Shown: one piece after another, positions 6,222 through 11,681 of the stretch
Position numbering within the stretch: the stretch's first letter is position 1
Layout: the number at the start of each line of letters is the position of its first letter
Assembly: GCA_900543275.1 (NCBI GenBank)
Contig: UQQL01000062.1
Span: forward strand, 1-11,681
DNA from: an uncultured Collinsella sp.
Lineage (GTDB): Bacteria; Actinomycetota; Coriobacteriia; Coriobacteriales; Coriobacteriaceae
DNA length: 11,681 nt
Direction: 5' to 3'
Notes under the pieces: model-generated
Database searches by the model: none
What the model was told of the DNA's origin: nothing
What the model saw: the letters and a program-made list of their open reading frames with translations, nothing else
Translations under genes and position numbers: made by a program

Positions 6222-6278
6222 ATCTCAATCTGTAACAGGTAGGAACGATTTTGCCCCTTAGATGTTACAGATTGAGAT
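6222..6278. repeat. Long inverted repeat, second tandem copy
   Basis: ATCTCAATCTGTAACA (6222-6237) pairs perfectly over 16 bp with TGTTACAGATTGAGAT (6263-6278) around a 25-base centre. Both copies start the centre with G(G)TAGG and end it with TTAG, but the middles differ. Read on the - strand, the stem is followed by TTTT, so it could stop transcription from the leuB side. A palindromic mobile repeat or operator is equally possible. Confidence 0.85.
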
Positions 6279-6303
6279 ATTTGACAGCTTGAATCGGCAT
6301 CGC

Positions 6304-6945
6304 CTACAGCGCGGCGACGACCTTGTCGCCCATCGTCGTGGTGCCGAGGATCTTATCTGCCGGGGTGTTGACATCGGCGATGTCACGGGTGCGCCAGCCC
6401 TCGTCGAGCACGCGCGCCACGGCGCTCTCGATCCACGCGGCTTGCTCGCCCATGTCGAGCGCGTAGGTCAGCAGCATCGCCACCGACAAGATTTGAGCCA
6501 GCGGATTGGCCACGCCGAGCCCCGCGATGTCAGGAGCGCTGCCAGCGCTCGGCCCAAACAGCGATACGCCATCATCCAGCGAGGCAGAGGCAAGCATACC
6601 GAGCGATCCGGTAATCTGAGCCGCCTCATCGGACAGGATGTCGCCGAACATGTTCTCCGTCACCACGACGTCAAAGTCTGCCGGTCGACTGATGAGCTGC
6701 ATGGCGGCGTTGTCGACGAGCAGGTCCTCAAGCTCCACGTCGGAGTACTCCTCGTCTTGCACGCGATGCACGATCTCGCGCCACATGCGGCTCGTCTCCA
6801 GCACGTTGCGCTTATCAACGCTCGTCACCTTGCCGCGACGTTTGCGCGCCGCCTCAAATGCCTGGTGCGCAATGCGCTCAATCTCGTACTCGCGATACTC
6901 CATCACGTCGACTGCACGCTGACCGGCCGCACCCGCAGCGCCCGC
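6304..6945 (-). pseudogene. leuB: leuB remnant (3-isopropylmalate dehydrogenase, N-terminal third missing)
   Basis: In intact form this enzyme oxidises and decarboxylates 3-isopropylmalate in leucine synthesis. Clear homology begins near GQRAVDVMEYREYEIERIA (about 6925) and runs to the stop. It includes ARKRRGKVTSVDKRNVLETS, the metal-binding VDNAAMQL / FDVVVTENMFGDILSDEAA block, GSLGMLASASL, and the cofactor-loop region around FGPSAGSAPDIAGLGVANP. The usual FEPVHGSAPDIAG is FGPSAGSAPDIAG here, so the His of that motif is Ser-Ala. About 130-140 N-terminal residues (of roughly 350), including the first substrate-binding part, are absent. The open frame upstream is out of phase with the leuA fragment it is fused to, and no start codon with a ribosome-binding site exists. 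The boundary is approximate. Confidence 0.85.
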
Positions 6946-7510
6946 GCAGGTCACGGATGCGGGCGCCAAAGTCCCACGGCATGTTGTAGCCCATCGTATC
7001 GGGGATGTTCACGACCGTGGCACCGGCCTTTACGGCCGCCTCGATAATGCGCACCAGAAACTCCTGATCGGAGCGGCCGGCATCCTCGGCATAAAACTCA
7101 ACATCGTCAACGAACTTGCGAGCATGTTTGACGGCATGGATCGCTCACTCAATTGCCCTTTCCTCAGTCATATGGAGCTTGTCGCGCAGGTGACTGGTGC
7201 TCACACCCAGCCCTGTATGGATACGGGGCCTCTGGGCCGTTTTGAGCGCCTCTGCAGCCACTTCGATATCCCTGTCGACAGCGCGCGTCAGGCCGCATAC
7301 CGTGCATCGGTCGCCCGCAATCTTGCCAATCTCCTGTACGGAGCGAAAGTCACCAGGACTCGAGATGGGAAAGCCCGCCTCGATAACGTCCACGTTCATG
7401 CGCACCAGCTGGCGGGCGATGAAGAGCTTTTCCTCGGTATTCATGCTGGCGCCCGGCGACTGCTCACCGTCGCACAGGGTGGCGTCAAAGATTGTGATTT
7501 TGCGGCTTAT
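6946..7510 (-). pseudogene. leuA: leuA remnant (2-isopropylmalate synthase, several lesions)
   Basis: Intact LeuA condenses acetyl-CoA with 2-oxoisovalerate, the first step of leucine synthesis. AGGAGG lies at complement 7516-7521, five bases before the codon where translation should start, but that codon is ATA (7508-7510). The product would begin SRKITIFDATLCDGEQSPG, whereas the family has D-T-T-L-R-D-G-E-Q; the catalytic Arg is Cys here. An in-frame TGA interrupts the gene at 7145-7147 (codon 122) after TEERAIE. Homology resumes in the same frame with AIHAVKHARKFVDDVEFYAEDAG and continues through NIPDTMGYNMPWDFG to about 6950, where it stops abruptly at the leuB junction. The remaining 300 or so residues, including the regulatory domain, are lost. 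The ATA, the Cys and the TGA are each explained by a single transition. Confidence 0.88.
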
Positions 7511-7576
7511 ATGTTCCTCCTGATTGACCGTTTTATGACAGATGGCTTTCAGGAGAGAGAGAAGGCCTAGAGATAG

Positions 7577-7633
7577 AAAAATACCCGTGTCGCTCATCAC
7601 GCCTGAAAGCGGCAGACGATAGCGCACCCGGGT
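7577..7633 (-). terminator. leu attenuator terminator (segments 3:4)
   Basis: On the - strand ACCCGGGTGCGCT (7621-7633) pairs imperfectly with AGCGACACGGGT (7583-7594), followed by A and then five U residues (complement 7577-7581). It sits between the leucine leader peptide and leuA, where a regulated terminator belongs. Its 5' arm is the same sequence that can form the antiterminator. Confidence 0.72.
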
Positions 7634-7694
7634 ACAACAAATCGTTATAGCGAGATTACAACCCTAGCGCGCTATCCAATCTAGTAGCGCTAGG
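7619..7694 (-). promoter_or_regulatory. Leucine attenuator: alternative pause and antiterminator hairpins
   Basis: Two exclusive pairings exist. Pause stem 1:2: 7687-7694 with 7663-7670 (CCTAGCGC with GCGCTAGG on the - strand, 8 perfect pairs), with its first arm inside the Leu codons. Antiterminator 2:3: ATAGCGC (7669-7675) with GCGCTAT (7619-7625), plus GGGT (7661-7664) with ACCC (7630-7633). A ribosome stalled at the Leu codons would block segment 1, free segment 2 to pair with 3, and prevent the terminator. The mechanism is established for leu operons elsewhere; these structures were found by eye. Confidence 0.7.
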
Positions 7695-7723
7695 CCTAGG
7701 AGCTGTTGCGTGTTCTTAAACAT
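7664..7723 (-). CDS. leuL: leu operon leader peptide
   Basis: The 19-residue peptide MFKNTQQLLGLALLDWIAR has five leucines within seven codons (residues 8, 9, 11, 13, 14). They are encoded CTC, CTA, CTA, CTA, CTA; CTA is scarce elsewhere in the window, so the stall would be sensitive to charged tRNA-Leu. GGGAG lies a few bases upstream of the ATG (about complement 7731-7735). The peptide itself has no expected function: its translation measures leucine supply and sets the fold of the downstream RNA. The last codons lie inside hairpin segment 2. Upstream, TTGTGT and TAGTAC with a 17-base spacer could be a weak promoter, but each matches the consensus in only three of six places. The regulated genes downstream are broken, so the leader now controls nothing intact in this window. 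Confidence 0.85.
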   Translation of the reverse strand: MFKNTQQLLGLALLDWIAR

Positions 7724-7780
7724 GTTGGGCTCCCTTCGGCCTCGGGTAGTACTACATCGCGCTAAAGTACAACACAAGTA

Positions 7781-7819
7781 AAACCACCACAAGGGTGCCT
7801 GTCCCCTTCGTGGTGGTTT
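7781..7819 (-). terminator. Terminator hairpin, inverted repeat copy E (downstream of rplA)
   Basis: AAACCACCAC (7781-7790) pairs with GTGGTGGTTT (7810-7819), extended by AAGG/CCTT with one bulge. Read on the - strand the centre is GAAGGGGACAGGCACCCTTG, the same as copies B-D, so this copy is oriented with rplA transcription. It also ends just upstream of the leu leader. Confidence 0.78.
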
Positions 7820-7834
7820 CGTTGACTCAAAAGC

Positions 7835-7873
7835 AAGAGACCCGGTCCTGCACGAGGCAGAACCGGGTCTCTT
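7835..7873 (-). terminator. rplA terminator
   Basis: A perfect 12-bp stem pairs 7835-7846 (AAGAGACCCGGT) with 7862-7873 and can be extended inward by three pairs. On the - strand it is followed by TTGCTTTT. It lies 37 bp after the rplA stop and probably ends the rpmG-to-rplA operon. Confidence 0.85.
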
Positions 7874-7909
7874 TAGCAATGCTTGCTTTGCTCAGGCAGT
7901 AACTGTTAG

Positions 7910-8617
7910 TTACTCAGCCAGGAAGTCGCGCTGGATAGCGGGATCGACCTTGACGCCAGGGCCCATGGTGGAAGACACGGAGATGGACTTGACGTACTTG
8001 CCCTTAGCAGAAGAGGGCTTGACGCGCAGGATCTCGGTGTACAGGGCAGCGTAGTTCTCGACGAGCTGCTGCTCAGAGAAGGACTTCTTGCCCAGGGGCA
8101 CGTGGCAGATGCCGTAGCGGTCGGCGCGGTACTCAACGCGGCCAGCCTTGAGCTCGGAGACCATCTTGGCGACGTCCATGGTCACGGTGCCGAGCTTGGG
8201 GTTCGGCATGAGGCCACGGGGACCAAGGATCTTACCGATGCGGCCAACCTTGGCCATCATGTTCGGCGTAGCGATAGCGGCGTCGAAGTTGATCTCGCCC
8301 TTCTGAATCTGGGCGACAAGCTCGTCGGAACCGATGATGTCGGCGCCGGCAGCCTCAGCCTCGCGGGCCTTCTCGCCCTCGGCGAAGACGGCAACACGAA
8401 CGGTCTTGCCGGTGCCGTGGGGCAGGGAGATGGAACCACGGATGTTCTGGTCAGCCTTACGAGTATCGATGCCCAGACGGAAGTGTGCCTCGACGGTCTC
8501 GTCGAACTTGGCGGTGTCGAGCTCCTTGATGAGCTTGGCAGCCTGAAGGGGGGTGTAGAGCGTGGCGCGGTCGATCTTCTCGGCAGCGGCGTTATAGCTC
8601 TTACCATGCTTAGCCAT
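7910..8617 (-). CDS. rplA: 50S ribosomal protein L1
   Basis: This 235-residue protein forms the L1 stalk of the large ribosomal subunit and helps release deacylated tRNA from the E site. The family pattern is complete: KFDETVEAHFRLGIDTRKADQNIRG, GTGKTVRVAVFA, GADIIGSDELV, the hallmark GKILGPRGLMPNPKLGTVT, and a C-terminal MGPGVKVDP. AGGAGG is 8 bases before the ATG at 8617 but only 2 bases from another ATG at 8623, so MAKHGKSYN is the likelier start. It follows rplK by 117 bp. In many bacteria L1 represses its own operon by binding the mRNA; hairpins in the gap could serve that purpose. rplJ and rplL, often next, are not in the window: the operon stops at a terminator. Confidence 0.98.
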   Translation of the reverse strand: MAKHGKSYNAAAEKIDRATLYTPLQAAKLIKELDTAKFDETVEAHFRLGIDTRKADQNIRGSISLPHGTGKTVRVAVFAEGEKAREAEAAGADIIGSDELVAQIQKGEINFDAAIATPNMMAKVGRIGKILGPRGLMPNPKLGTVTMDVAKMVSELKAGRVEYRADRYGICHVPLGKKSFSEQQLVENYAALYTEILRVKPSSAKGKYVKSISVSSTMGPGVKVDPAIQRDFLAE

Positions 8618-8641
8618 GTGCATTACCTCCTGTGGTTAAAC

Positions 8642-8716
8642 GGGCGTGAGCCCTCCCACATCGTATCGTGTGCCCTATTGCACACATATAACGGGCGCCC
8701 CGGTCGGAGCACCCGT
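8642..8716 (-). promoter_or_regulatory. Three hairpins between rplK and rplA
   Basis: On the transcript, 8691-8716 folds into an 11-bp stem with two G-U pairs (ACGGGUGCUCC with GGGGCGCCCGU). Bases 8668-8685 form a 6-bp stem (GUGUGC with GCACAC), and 8642-8653 form GGGC/GCCC around a four-base loop just before the rplA ribosome-binding site. None has a U-tract, so they are not ordinary terminators. They could be an RNA-processing site or an L1-binding site. Confidence 0.45.
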
Positions 8717-8734
8717 CATTACCTAAAGAAATCG

Positions 8735-9163
8735 CTACTCAGCGATGGTGACGCCCATGGAGCGGGCGGTACCGGCGATGATCTTCTTGGCGGCGTCAAT
8801 GTCGTTGGCATTGAGGTCCGGCATCTTGATCTCGGCGATCTTGGTGAGCTGCTCCTGGGAGAGCTGACCAACCTTGTCGGCCTGGGGCTTAGCGGAACCA
8901 GACTTGAGGTTCAGCTCCTTCTTGATGAGGTGAGCCGCCGGCGGGGTCTTGGTGATGAAGGAGAAGGACTTGTCCTCGTAGACAGAGATCTCAACGGGGA
9001 TGATGTCACCCTTCTTGTCCTGCGTCTCGGCGTTAAAGGCCTGGCAGAACTGCATGATGTTCACGCCAGCGGCGCCCAGGGCGGGGCCGACGGGAGGAGC
9101 GGGGTTAGCTGCACCAGCAGGAATCTGGAGCTTAATGACGTTGGCAACCTTCTTCTCAGCCAT
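8735..9163 (-). CDS. rplK: 50S ribosomal protein L11
   Basis: This 142-residue protein sits at the base of the ribosomal GTPase centre, binds 23S rRNA and is the target region of thiostrepton. It reads KLQIPAGAANPAPPVGPALG with the Pro-rich N-terminal linker, then GVNIMQFCQAFNAET, the region FSFITKTPPAAHLIKK, and the RNA-binding C-terminal half ending DAAKKIIAGTARSMGVTIAE. Length and sequence are normal for the family. AAAGGA stands 6-7 bases before the ATG at 9163 and directly abuts an ATG at 9169, so the second ATG is preferred (MAEKKVAN). It lies 120 bp downstream of nusG and upstream of rplA, in the order common to most bacteria. I see no firm promoter or terminator in the nusG-rplK gap. 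Confidence 0.98.
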   Translation of the reverse strand: MAEKKVANVIKLQIPAGAANPAPPVGPALGAAGVNIMQFCQAFNAETQDKKGDIIPVEISVYEDKSFSFITKTPPAAHLIKKELNLKSGSAKPQADKVGQLSQEQLTKIAEIKMPDLNANDIDAAKKIIAGTARSMGVTIAE

Positions 9164-9283
9164 GGTCATTCCTTTCGAATCACGAGTGTGAAGTACTTGC
9201 TATATCGTAAGCACGCACGTGTTAGAAGCACTCCTGAGATGAGCAGTCACAGAAGAAGCACGCTCGCGCGAACGGACAAAAAC

Positions 9284-9820
9284 TTAAGCGATGACAGCGA
9301 CCTGGTTAAAGTCGAGCTCGACCGGCGTCTCGCGGCCAAAGATCATCAGCGTGACCTTGAGCTTGCCAGCCTCGGTGTTAACCTCGGAGACCTTGCCATC
9401 AAAGTCGGTAAGCGGGCCATCGGTGACGCGGACGGACGTGCCGACCTGAATATCAACCGAGGTGCGCTTGGGCGAATCGCCCTTACCGGGACGACGAGTC
9501 ATCTTGTTGTACTCGTCACGGGAAAGCGGAGCGGGCTTGCCGTTGCCGCCTAGGAAACCGGTGACGCCGGGCGTGTTGCGAACACACGTCCAGGCATCGT
9601 CATCCATCTCCATGCGGACCAGAACATAACCCGGGAAGATCTTGGAATCCTTGGTCTCGCGCTTGCCACCCTCTTTAATCTCGGTGACGCGCTCCATAGG
9701 AATCTCGATATCAAAGATACGGTCCTGCATGCCCATGGTCTCGATGCGATGCTCGAGATCGGACTTAACGCGGTTCTCGTATCCAGAGTAAGTGTGAACG
9801 ACGTACCAACGCTTAGACAT
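9284..9820 (-). CDS. nusG: Transcription elongation/termination factor NusG
   Basis: This 178-residue factor binds RNA polymerase, modulates pausing and Rho termination, and links transcription to the ribosome. The NGN domain (about 1-115) starts WYVVHTYSGYENRVKSDLEHR and contains KIFPGYVLVRMEMDDDAW and the RNTPGVTGFLG segment. A short basic linker (MTRRPGKGDSPKRTSVD) leads to the KOW domain (about 127-178), with VRVTDGPLTDFDGKVSEVN and LMIFGRETPVELDFNQV. There is no extra inserted domain. GAGGGG lies before the ATG, and the start is only 3 bp after the secE stop, so the two are in one operon. Confidence 0.98.
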   Translation of the reverse strand: MSKRWYVVHTYSGYENRVKSDLEHRIETMGMQDRIFDIEIPMERVTEIKEGGKRETKDSKIFPGYVLVRMEMDDDAWTCVRNTPGVTGFLGGNGKPAPLSRDEYNKMTRRPGKGDSPKRTSVDIQVGTSVRVTDGPLTDFDGKVSEVNTEAGKLKVTLMIFGRETPVELDFNQVAVIA

Positions 9821-9823
9821 GGT

Positions 9824-10162
9824 TTAGCCCCTCAATCCAGAGAACAGAGCAAGAGCCTCGCCAAAGCCAGCATCGAGCAGAGCGATGACGACGCCGACGA
9901 CGATCAGAGAAGCGCAAACGACGACCGAGTAGTTCACGAGCTCCTTCTTATCGGGCCACGTGACACGCTTCATCTCGGACTTCACCGAAGCGAAATACTT
10001 CTTGGTGCGGGCGAAGAAACCAGGCTTCTCGTTCTTCTTGGACTTCGCAGCCTTCTCGCTCTTCTTGGCAACGGCCTTCTTGGCCTCAACCTTGGAGTTG
10101 GCGGCAGCGCTGTTGGCAGGTGCCGGCTGCTGAGCCTTCTTCTTGTTCTTCTTGTTGGCCAT
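9824..10162 (-). CDS. secE: Preprotein translocase subunit SecE
   Basis: SecE is the essential clamp subunit of the SecYEG channel in the cytoplasmic membrane. The protein has 112 residues. The first 46 are a low-complexity Lys/Ala-rich tail (MANKKNKKKAQQPAPANS, continuing with repeated KK and AA), longer than in minimal SecE proteins and probably disordered. The conserved core follows: the amphipathic helix FFARTKKYFASVKSEMKRVTWPDKKEL (about 49-75, with the signature VTWP) and a single transmembrane helix at about 77-97. The C-terminus is short. GGAGG precedes the ATG by about 9 bases. It sits between tRNA-Trp and nusG. Confidence 0.97.
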   Translation of the reverse strand: MANKKNKKKAQQPAPANSAAANSKVEAKKAVAKKSEKAAKSKKNEKPGFFARTKKYFASVKSEMKRVTWPDKKELVNYSVVVCASLIVVGVVIALLDAGFGEALALFSGLRG

Positions 10163-10201
10163 TTGGGTTACCTCCGCGCAATGCGCTTATACATGAGTAA
10201 A

Positions 10202-10229
10202 CCGTAAGCCCCCAAGTGGGAGCTTACGG
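10202..10229 (-). terminator. Hairpin between tRNA-Trp and secE
   Basis: CCGTAAGC (10202-10209) pairs perfectly with GCTTACGG (10222-10229), with a further CCC/GGG inside. On the - strand it is followed by TTTACT, a weak U-tract. It may partly terminate transcripts after the tRNA and so lower secE-nusG output, or mark an RNA-processing site. Confidence 0.6.
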
Positions 10230-10241
10230 AATAATGACTGG

Positions 10242-10314
10242 CACGCCAGGAAGGACTCGAACCCTCAACACTCGGTTTTGGAGACCGATGCTCTACCAAT
10301 TGAACTACTGGCGT
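10242..10314 (-). tRNA. tRNA-Trp (anticodon CCA)
   Basis: A 73-base cloverleaf. The acceptor stem is ACGCCAG with CTGGCGT and a G discriminator. The D-arm contains GTTCAATTGGTAGAGC. The anticodon stem-loop is TCGGT-CTCCAAA-ACCGA with CCA in the middle, and the T-arm is GAGGG-TTCGAGT-CCTTC. The 3' CCA is not encoded. It lies between rpmG and secE and is transcribed with them. Confidence 0.97.
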
Positions 10315-10327
10315 ATGTGACTAGAGA

Positions 10328-10477
10328 CTAGCGAGTCTCTTTGTGCAGCGTGTGGTGACGGCACCAGGGGCAATACTTCTTGATCTCCATACGATCAGGC
10401 ATGGTCGACTTGTTCTTGGTGGTCGTATAGTTGCGGCGCTTGCACTCAGTGCACGCAAGAGTAACTAGAGTACGCAT
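10328..10477 (-). CDS. rpmG: 50S ribosomal protein L33 (zinc-binding C+ form)
   Basis: This 49-residue large-subunit protein begins MRTLVTLACTECKRRNYTTT and ends CPWCRHHTLHKETR. Two Cys pairs (C-T-E-C at 9-12 and C-P-W-C at 36-39) form the zinc ribbon, so it is the zinc-requiring form, not the Cys-free paralogue that some bacteria use under zinc shortage. AAAGG lies about 10 bases upstream of the ATG. It is the first gene after the promoter at 10523-10552 and is followed 13 bp later by tRNA-Trp, the usual rpmG - tRNA-Trp - secE - nusG order. Because it is so short, a length-filtered gene search would miss it. Confidence 0.96.
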   Translation of the reverse strand: MRTLVTLACTECKRRNYTTTKNKSTMPDRMEIKKYCPWCRHHTLHKETR

Positions 10478-10522
10478 GTATCCTGAACCTTTCATTTCCG
10501 CCCCGTACGGGCACGAGTTGTT

Positions 10523-10552
10523 ACTTTATCAGCTCCACGTAAGTGCTGTCAA
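10523..10552 (-). promoter_or_regulatory. Promoter of the rpmG-tRNA-Trp-secE-nusG-rplK-rplA operon
   Basis: On the - strand a perfect -35 box TTGACA (10547-10552) is followed after 18 bases by TAAAGT (10523-10528). GATAAA with a 16-base spacer is an alternative -10. It lies about 45 bp upstream of the rpmG start and is the best sigma-70-type promoter in the window. Confidence 0.75.
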
Positions 10553-10697
10553 TGAAAACCTCGAGTCAATTGGTTCTCGGTGGATCCATTCATATTAGGA
10601 ACACATCAATGAAGCCATCGAAAGCTAATCGACGGTGCATCCAAGACCATTATCGATCCTCTCGACACCAGCAACGGCTCAACATCCATTGCAGAAA

Positions 10698-10729
10698 AGA
10701 ACCCGGCACCCATATAAGTGCCGGGTTCT
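10698..10729 (-). terminator. tuf terminator
   Basis: AGAACCCGGCAC (10698-10709) pairs perfectly over 12 bp with GTGCCGGGTTCT (10718-10729) around an 8-base loop. On the - strand it is followed by TTTCTG, giving a T-rich run (TTCTTTTCT) across the stem end. It ends the tuf transcript. Confidence 0.88.
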
Positions 10730-10756
10730 CTAAGTCAGCTATATCAAAGAGCTAAT

Positions 10757-11681
10757 TTACTCAATGATCGTGGAGACGATGCCCGAACCGACGGTGTGGC
10801 CGCCCTCGCGGATAGCGAAGCGCAGGCCCTCCTCCATGGCGATCGGGTGGATGAGGTCGCCCTCGATGGTGATGTGGTCACCAGGCATAGCCATCTCGGT
10901 GCCCTCGGGGAGCTTGACCGTACCGGTAACGTCGGTGGTACGGAAGTAGAACTGAGGACGATAACCATCGAAGAACGGGGTGTGACGACCGCCCTCCTCC
11001 TTGGTCAGAACGTAGATCTCACCGGTGAACTTGGTGTGCGGGGTAACCGAACCGGGCTTGCAGAGAACCTGGCCGCGCTCGATGTCCTCGCGCTTGATGC
11101 CGCGGAGCAGCAGACCGACGTTGTCGCCAGCCTCGCAGAAGTCCATGGACTTACGGAACATCTCGATACCGGTAACGACGGTGTTCTGGGTATCCTTGAT
11201 GCCGACGATCTCGACGGGCTCGTTGAGCTTGAGCTCACCGCGCTCGACACGACCGGTAGCAACGGTACCACGGCCGGAGATGGTCATAACGTCCTCAACG
11301 GCCATCAGGAACGGGAGGTCGTTGTTACGAGCAGGCGTCGGGATGTACTCGTCGACAGCTTTCATGAGCTCGCGAATGGCGTCCATCCACTTGGCGTCGC
11401 CCTCGAGAGCGCCCAGAGCGGAACCACGGATGACGGGGATGTCGTCGCCGGGGAAATCGTACTCGGAGAGGAGCTCACGGGTCTCCATCTCGACGAGGTC
11501 GATGAGCTCGTCATCGTCGACCATGTCGCACTTGTTCAGGAAGACGACGATGTAGGGAACGCCGACCTGACGGGCGAGCAGGATGTGCTCGCGGGTCTGA
11601 GCCATGGGGCCGTCGGTAGCGGCGATGACCAGGATAGCGCCGTCCATCTGAGCAGCACCGGAGATCATGTTCTTGACGTCT
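10757..11681 (-). CDS. tuf: Elongation factor Tu, N-terminus beyond window
   Basis: EF-Tu carries aminoacyl-tRNA to the ribosome as a GTP complex. About 307 of roughly 397 residues are present. The piece starts just after the switch II DCPGH region, with VKNMISGAAQMDGAILVIAA. It includes the guanine-specificity motif NKCD and SAL of the G domain, then domain 2 (SGRGTVATGRVERGEL) and domain 3 (PHTKFTGEIYVLTKEEGGRHTPFF, then GYRPQFYFRTTDVTGT, ending IREGGHTVGSGIVSTIIE). The P-loop and switch I lie outside. The first complete codon (Asp) falls where EF-Tu normally has Tyr, just before VKNM, at the very edge of the sequence, so it may be an end-of-contig error. A terminator follows the stop. Confidence 0.98.
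   Translation of the reverse strand, partial: DVKNMISGAAQMDGAILVIAATDGPMAQTREHILLARQVGVPYIVVFLNKCDMVDDDELIDLVEMETRELLSEYDFPGDDIPVIRGSALGALEGDAKWMDAIRELMKAVDEYIPTPARNNDLPFLMAVEDVMTISGRGTVATGRVERGELKLNEPVEIVGIKDTQNTVVTGIEMFRKSMDFCEAGDNVGLLLRGIKREDIERGQVLCKPGSVTPHTKFTGEIYVLTKEEGGRHTPFFDGYRPQFYFRTTDVTGTVKLPEGTEMAMPGDHITIEGDLIHPIAMEEGLRFAIREGGHTVGSGIVSTIIE

Noticed and set aside
6141..6278. CRISPR array from the spaced TCTCAATCTGTAACA repeats
   Set aside because: Only two units, each an inverted pair of arms with 23-25-base centres and an unequal gap between units. No third repeat and no cas gene are present.
6262..7047. + strand open frame of 261 codons
   Set aside because: Antisense to the leuB and leuA remnants, whose homology on the - strand is unmistakable. 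The frame begins inside an inverted repeat.
6304..7510. Intact split or fused LeuA-LeuB enzyme
   Set aside because: The two fragments are in different frames, the start codon is ATA, a TGA interrupts the first part, and both catalytic halves are incomplete.
7145..7627. leuA start at an upstream in-frame codon giving MRYRLPLSGVMSD
   Set aside because: That stretch covers the attenuator terminator. The family N-terminus (SRKITIFD) and the AGGAGG both point to 7510.
8102..9553. Long + strand open frame of 483 codons
   Set aside because: It runs antisense through rplA, rplK and part of nusG, crosses both intergenic gaps, has no ribosome-binding site and encodes a low-complexity Leu/Gly/Asp-rich product. 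It is a GC-rich shadow.
10553..10690. Small gene between rpmG and tuf on either strand
   Set aside because: The only short + strand frame (10543-10755) runs through the tuf terminator, has no ribosome-binding site and shows no family features.

Overview
The window most likely comes from a gut actinobacterium of the class Coriobacteriia, probably Collinsella or a close relative. This is inferred from the moderately high GC content, the gene order rpmG - tRNA-Trp - secE - nusG - rplK - rplA downstream of tuf, an ECF sigma/DUF4179 pair, and short terminator-like repeats between genes. It cannot be proved from the sequence alone. The first 45 bases are not genomic: they are the Nextera i7-side library adapter ending in the transposon mosaic end. 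The window therefore looks like a draft contig, running from an untrimmed adapter at the left to a truncated tuf gene at the right.

Left part (46-5952, + strand). It opens with the 3' end of an ABC-transporter ATPase gene, followed by three hairpins and a small MscS-type mechanosensitive channel gene. Next is a translationally coupled pair: a 640-residue protein that joins a ParB/sulfiredoxin-like domain to a cytoplasmic BMP/PnrA-like ligand-binding domain, and a calcineurin-type metallophosphoesterase. I consider this pair the best candidate for an undescribed system. After two terminators comes an ECF sigma factor gene overlapping a gene for a membrane DUF4179 protein, its probable anti-sigma factor.

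Middle part (5953-7830). The right end of this region holds a decayed leucine biosynthesis locus on the - strand. A complete attenuator survives: a 19-residue leader peptide with five Leu codons in seven, mutually exclusive hairpins, and a U-tract terminator. It stands before a ruined leuA (ATG to ATA start, catalytic Arg to Cys, in-frame TGA). A deletion then fuses leuA to the C-terminal two thirds of leuB, with leuC and leuD absent. Beyond leuB lie two tandem copies of an unrecognised inverted repeat.

Right part (7835-11681, - strand). This is a housekeeping block for translation, secretion and transcription elongation: tuf (partial) with its terminator, then a promoter driving rpmG, tRNA-Trp, secE, nusG, rplK and rplA, with a strong terminator after rplA.

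A family of terminator-like hairpins with a GGGACAGGCACC-type loop follows five different transcription units (363-457, 1324-1362, 4057-4093, 6071-6111, 7781-7819). It is always oriented with the gene upstream of it. The gene-free stretch 5953-6303 holds one of these hairpins, the two inverted repeats and about 118 bp in which I see nothing firm. The stretch 7511-7909 holds the leu leader and two terminators. The stretch 10478-10756 holds a promoter, the tuf terminator and about 145 bp with nothing visible.
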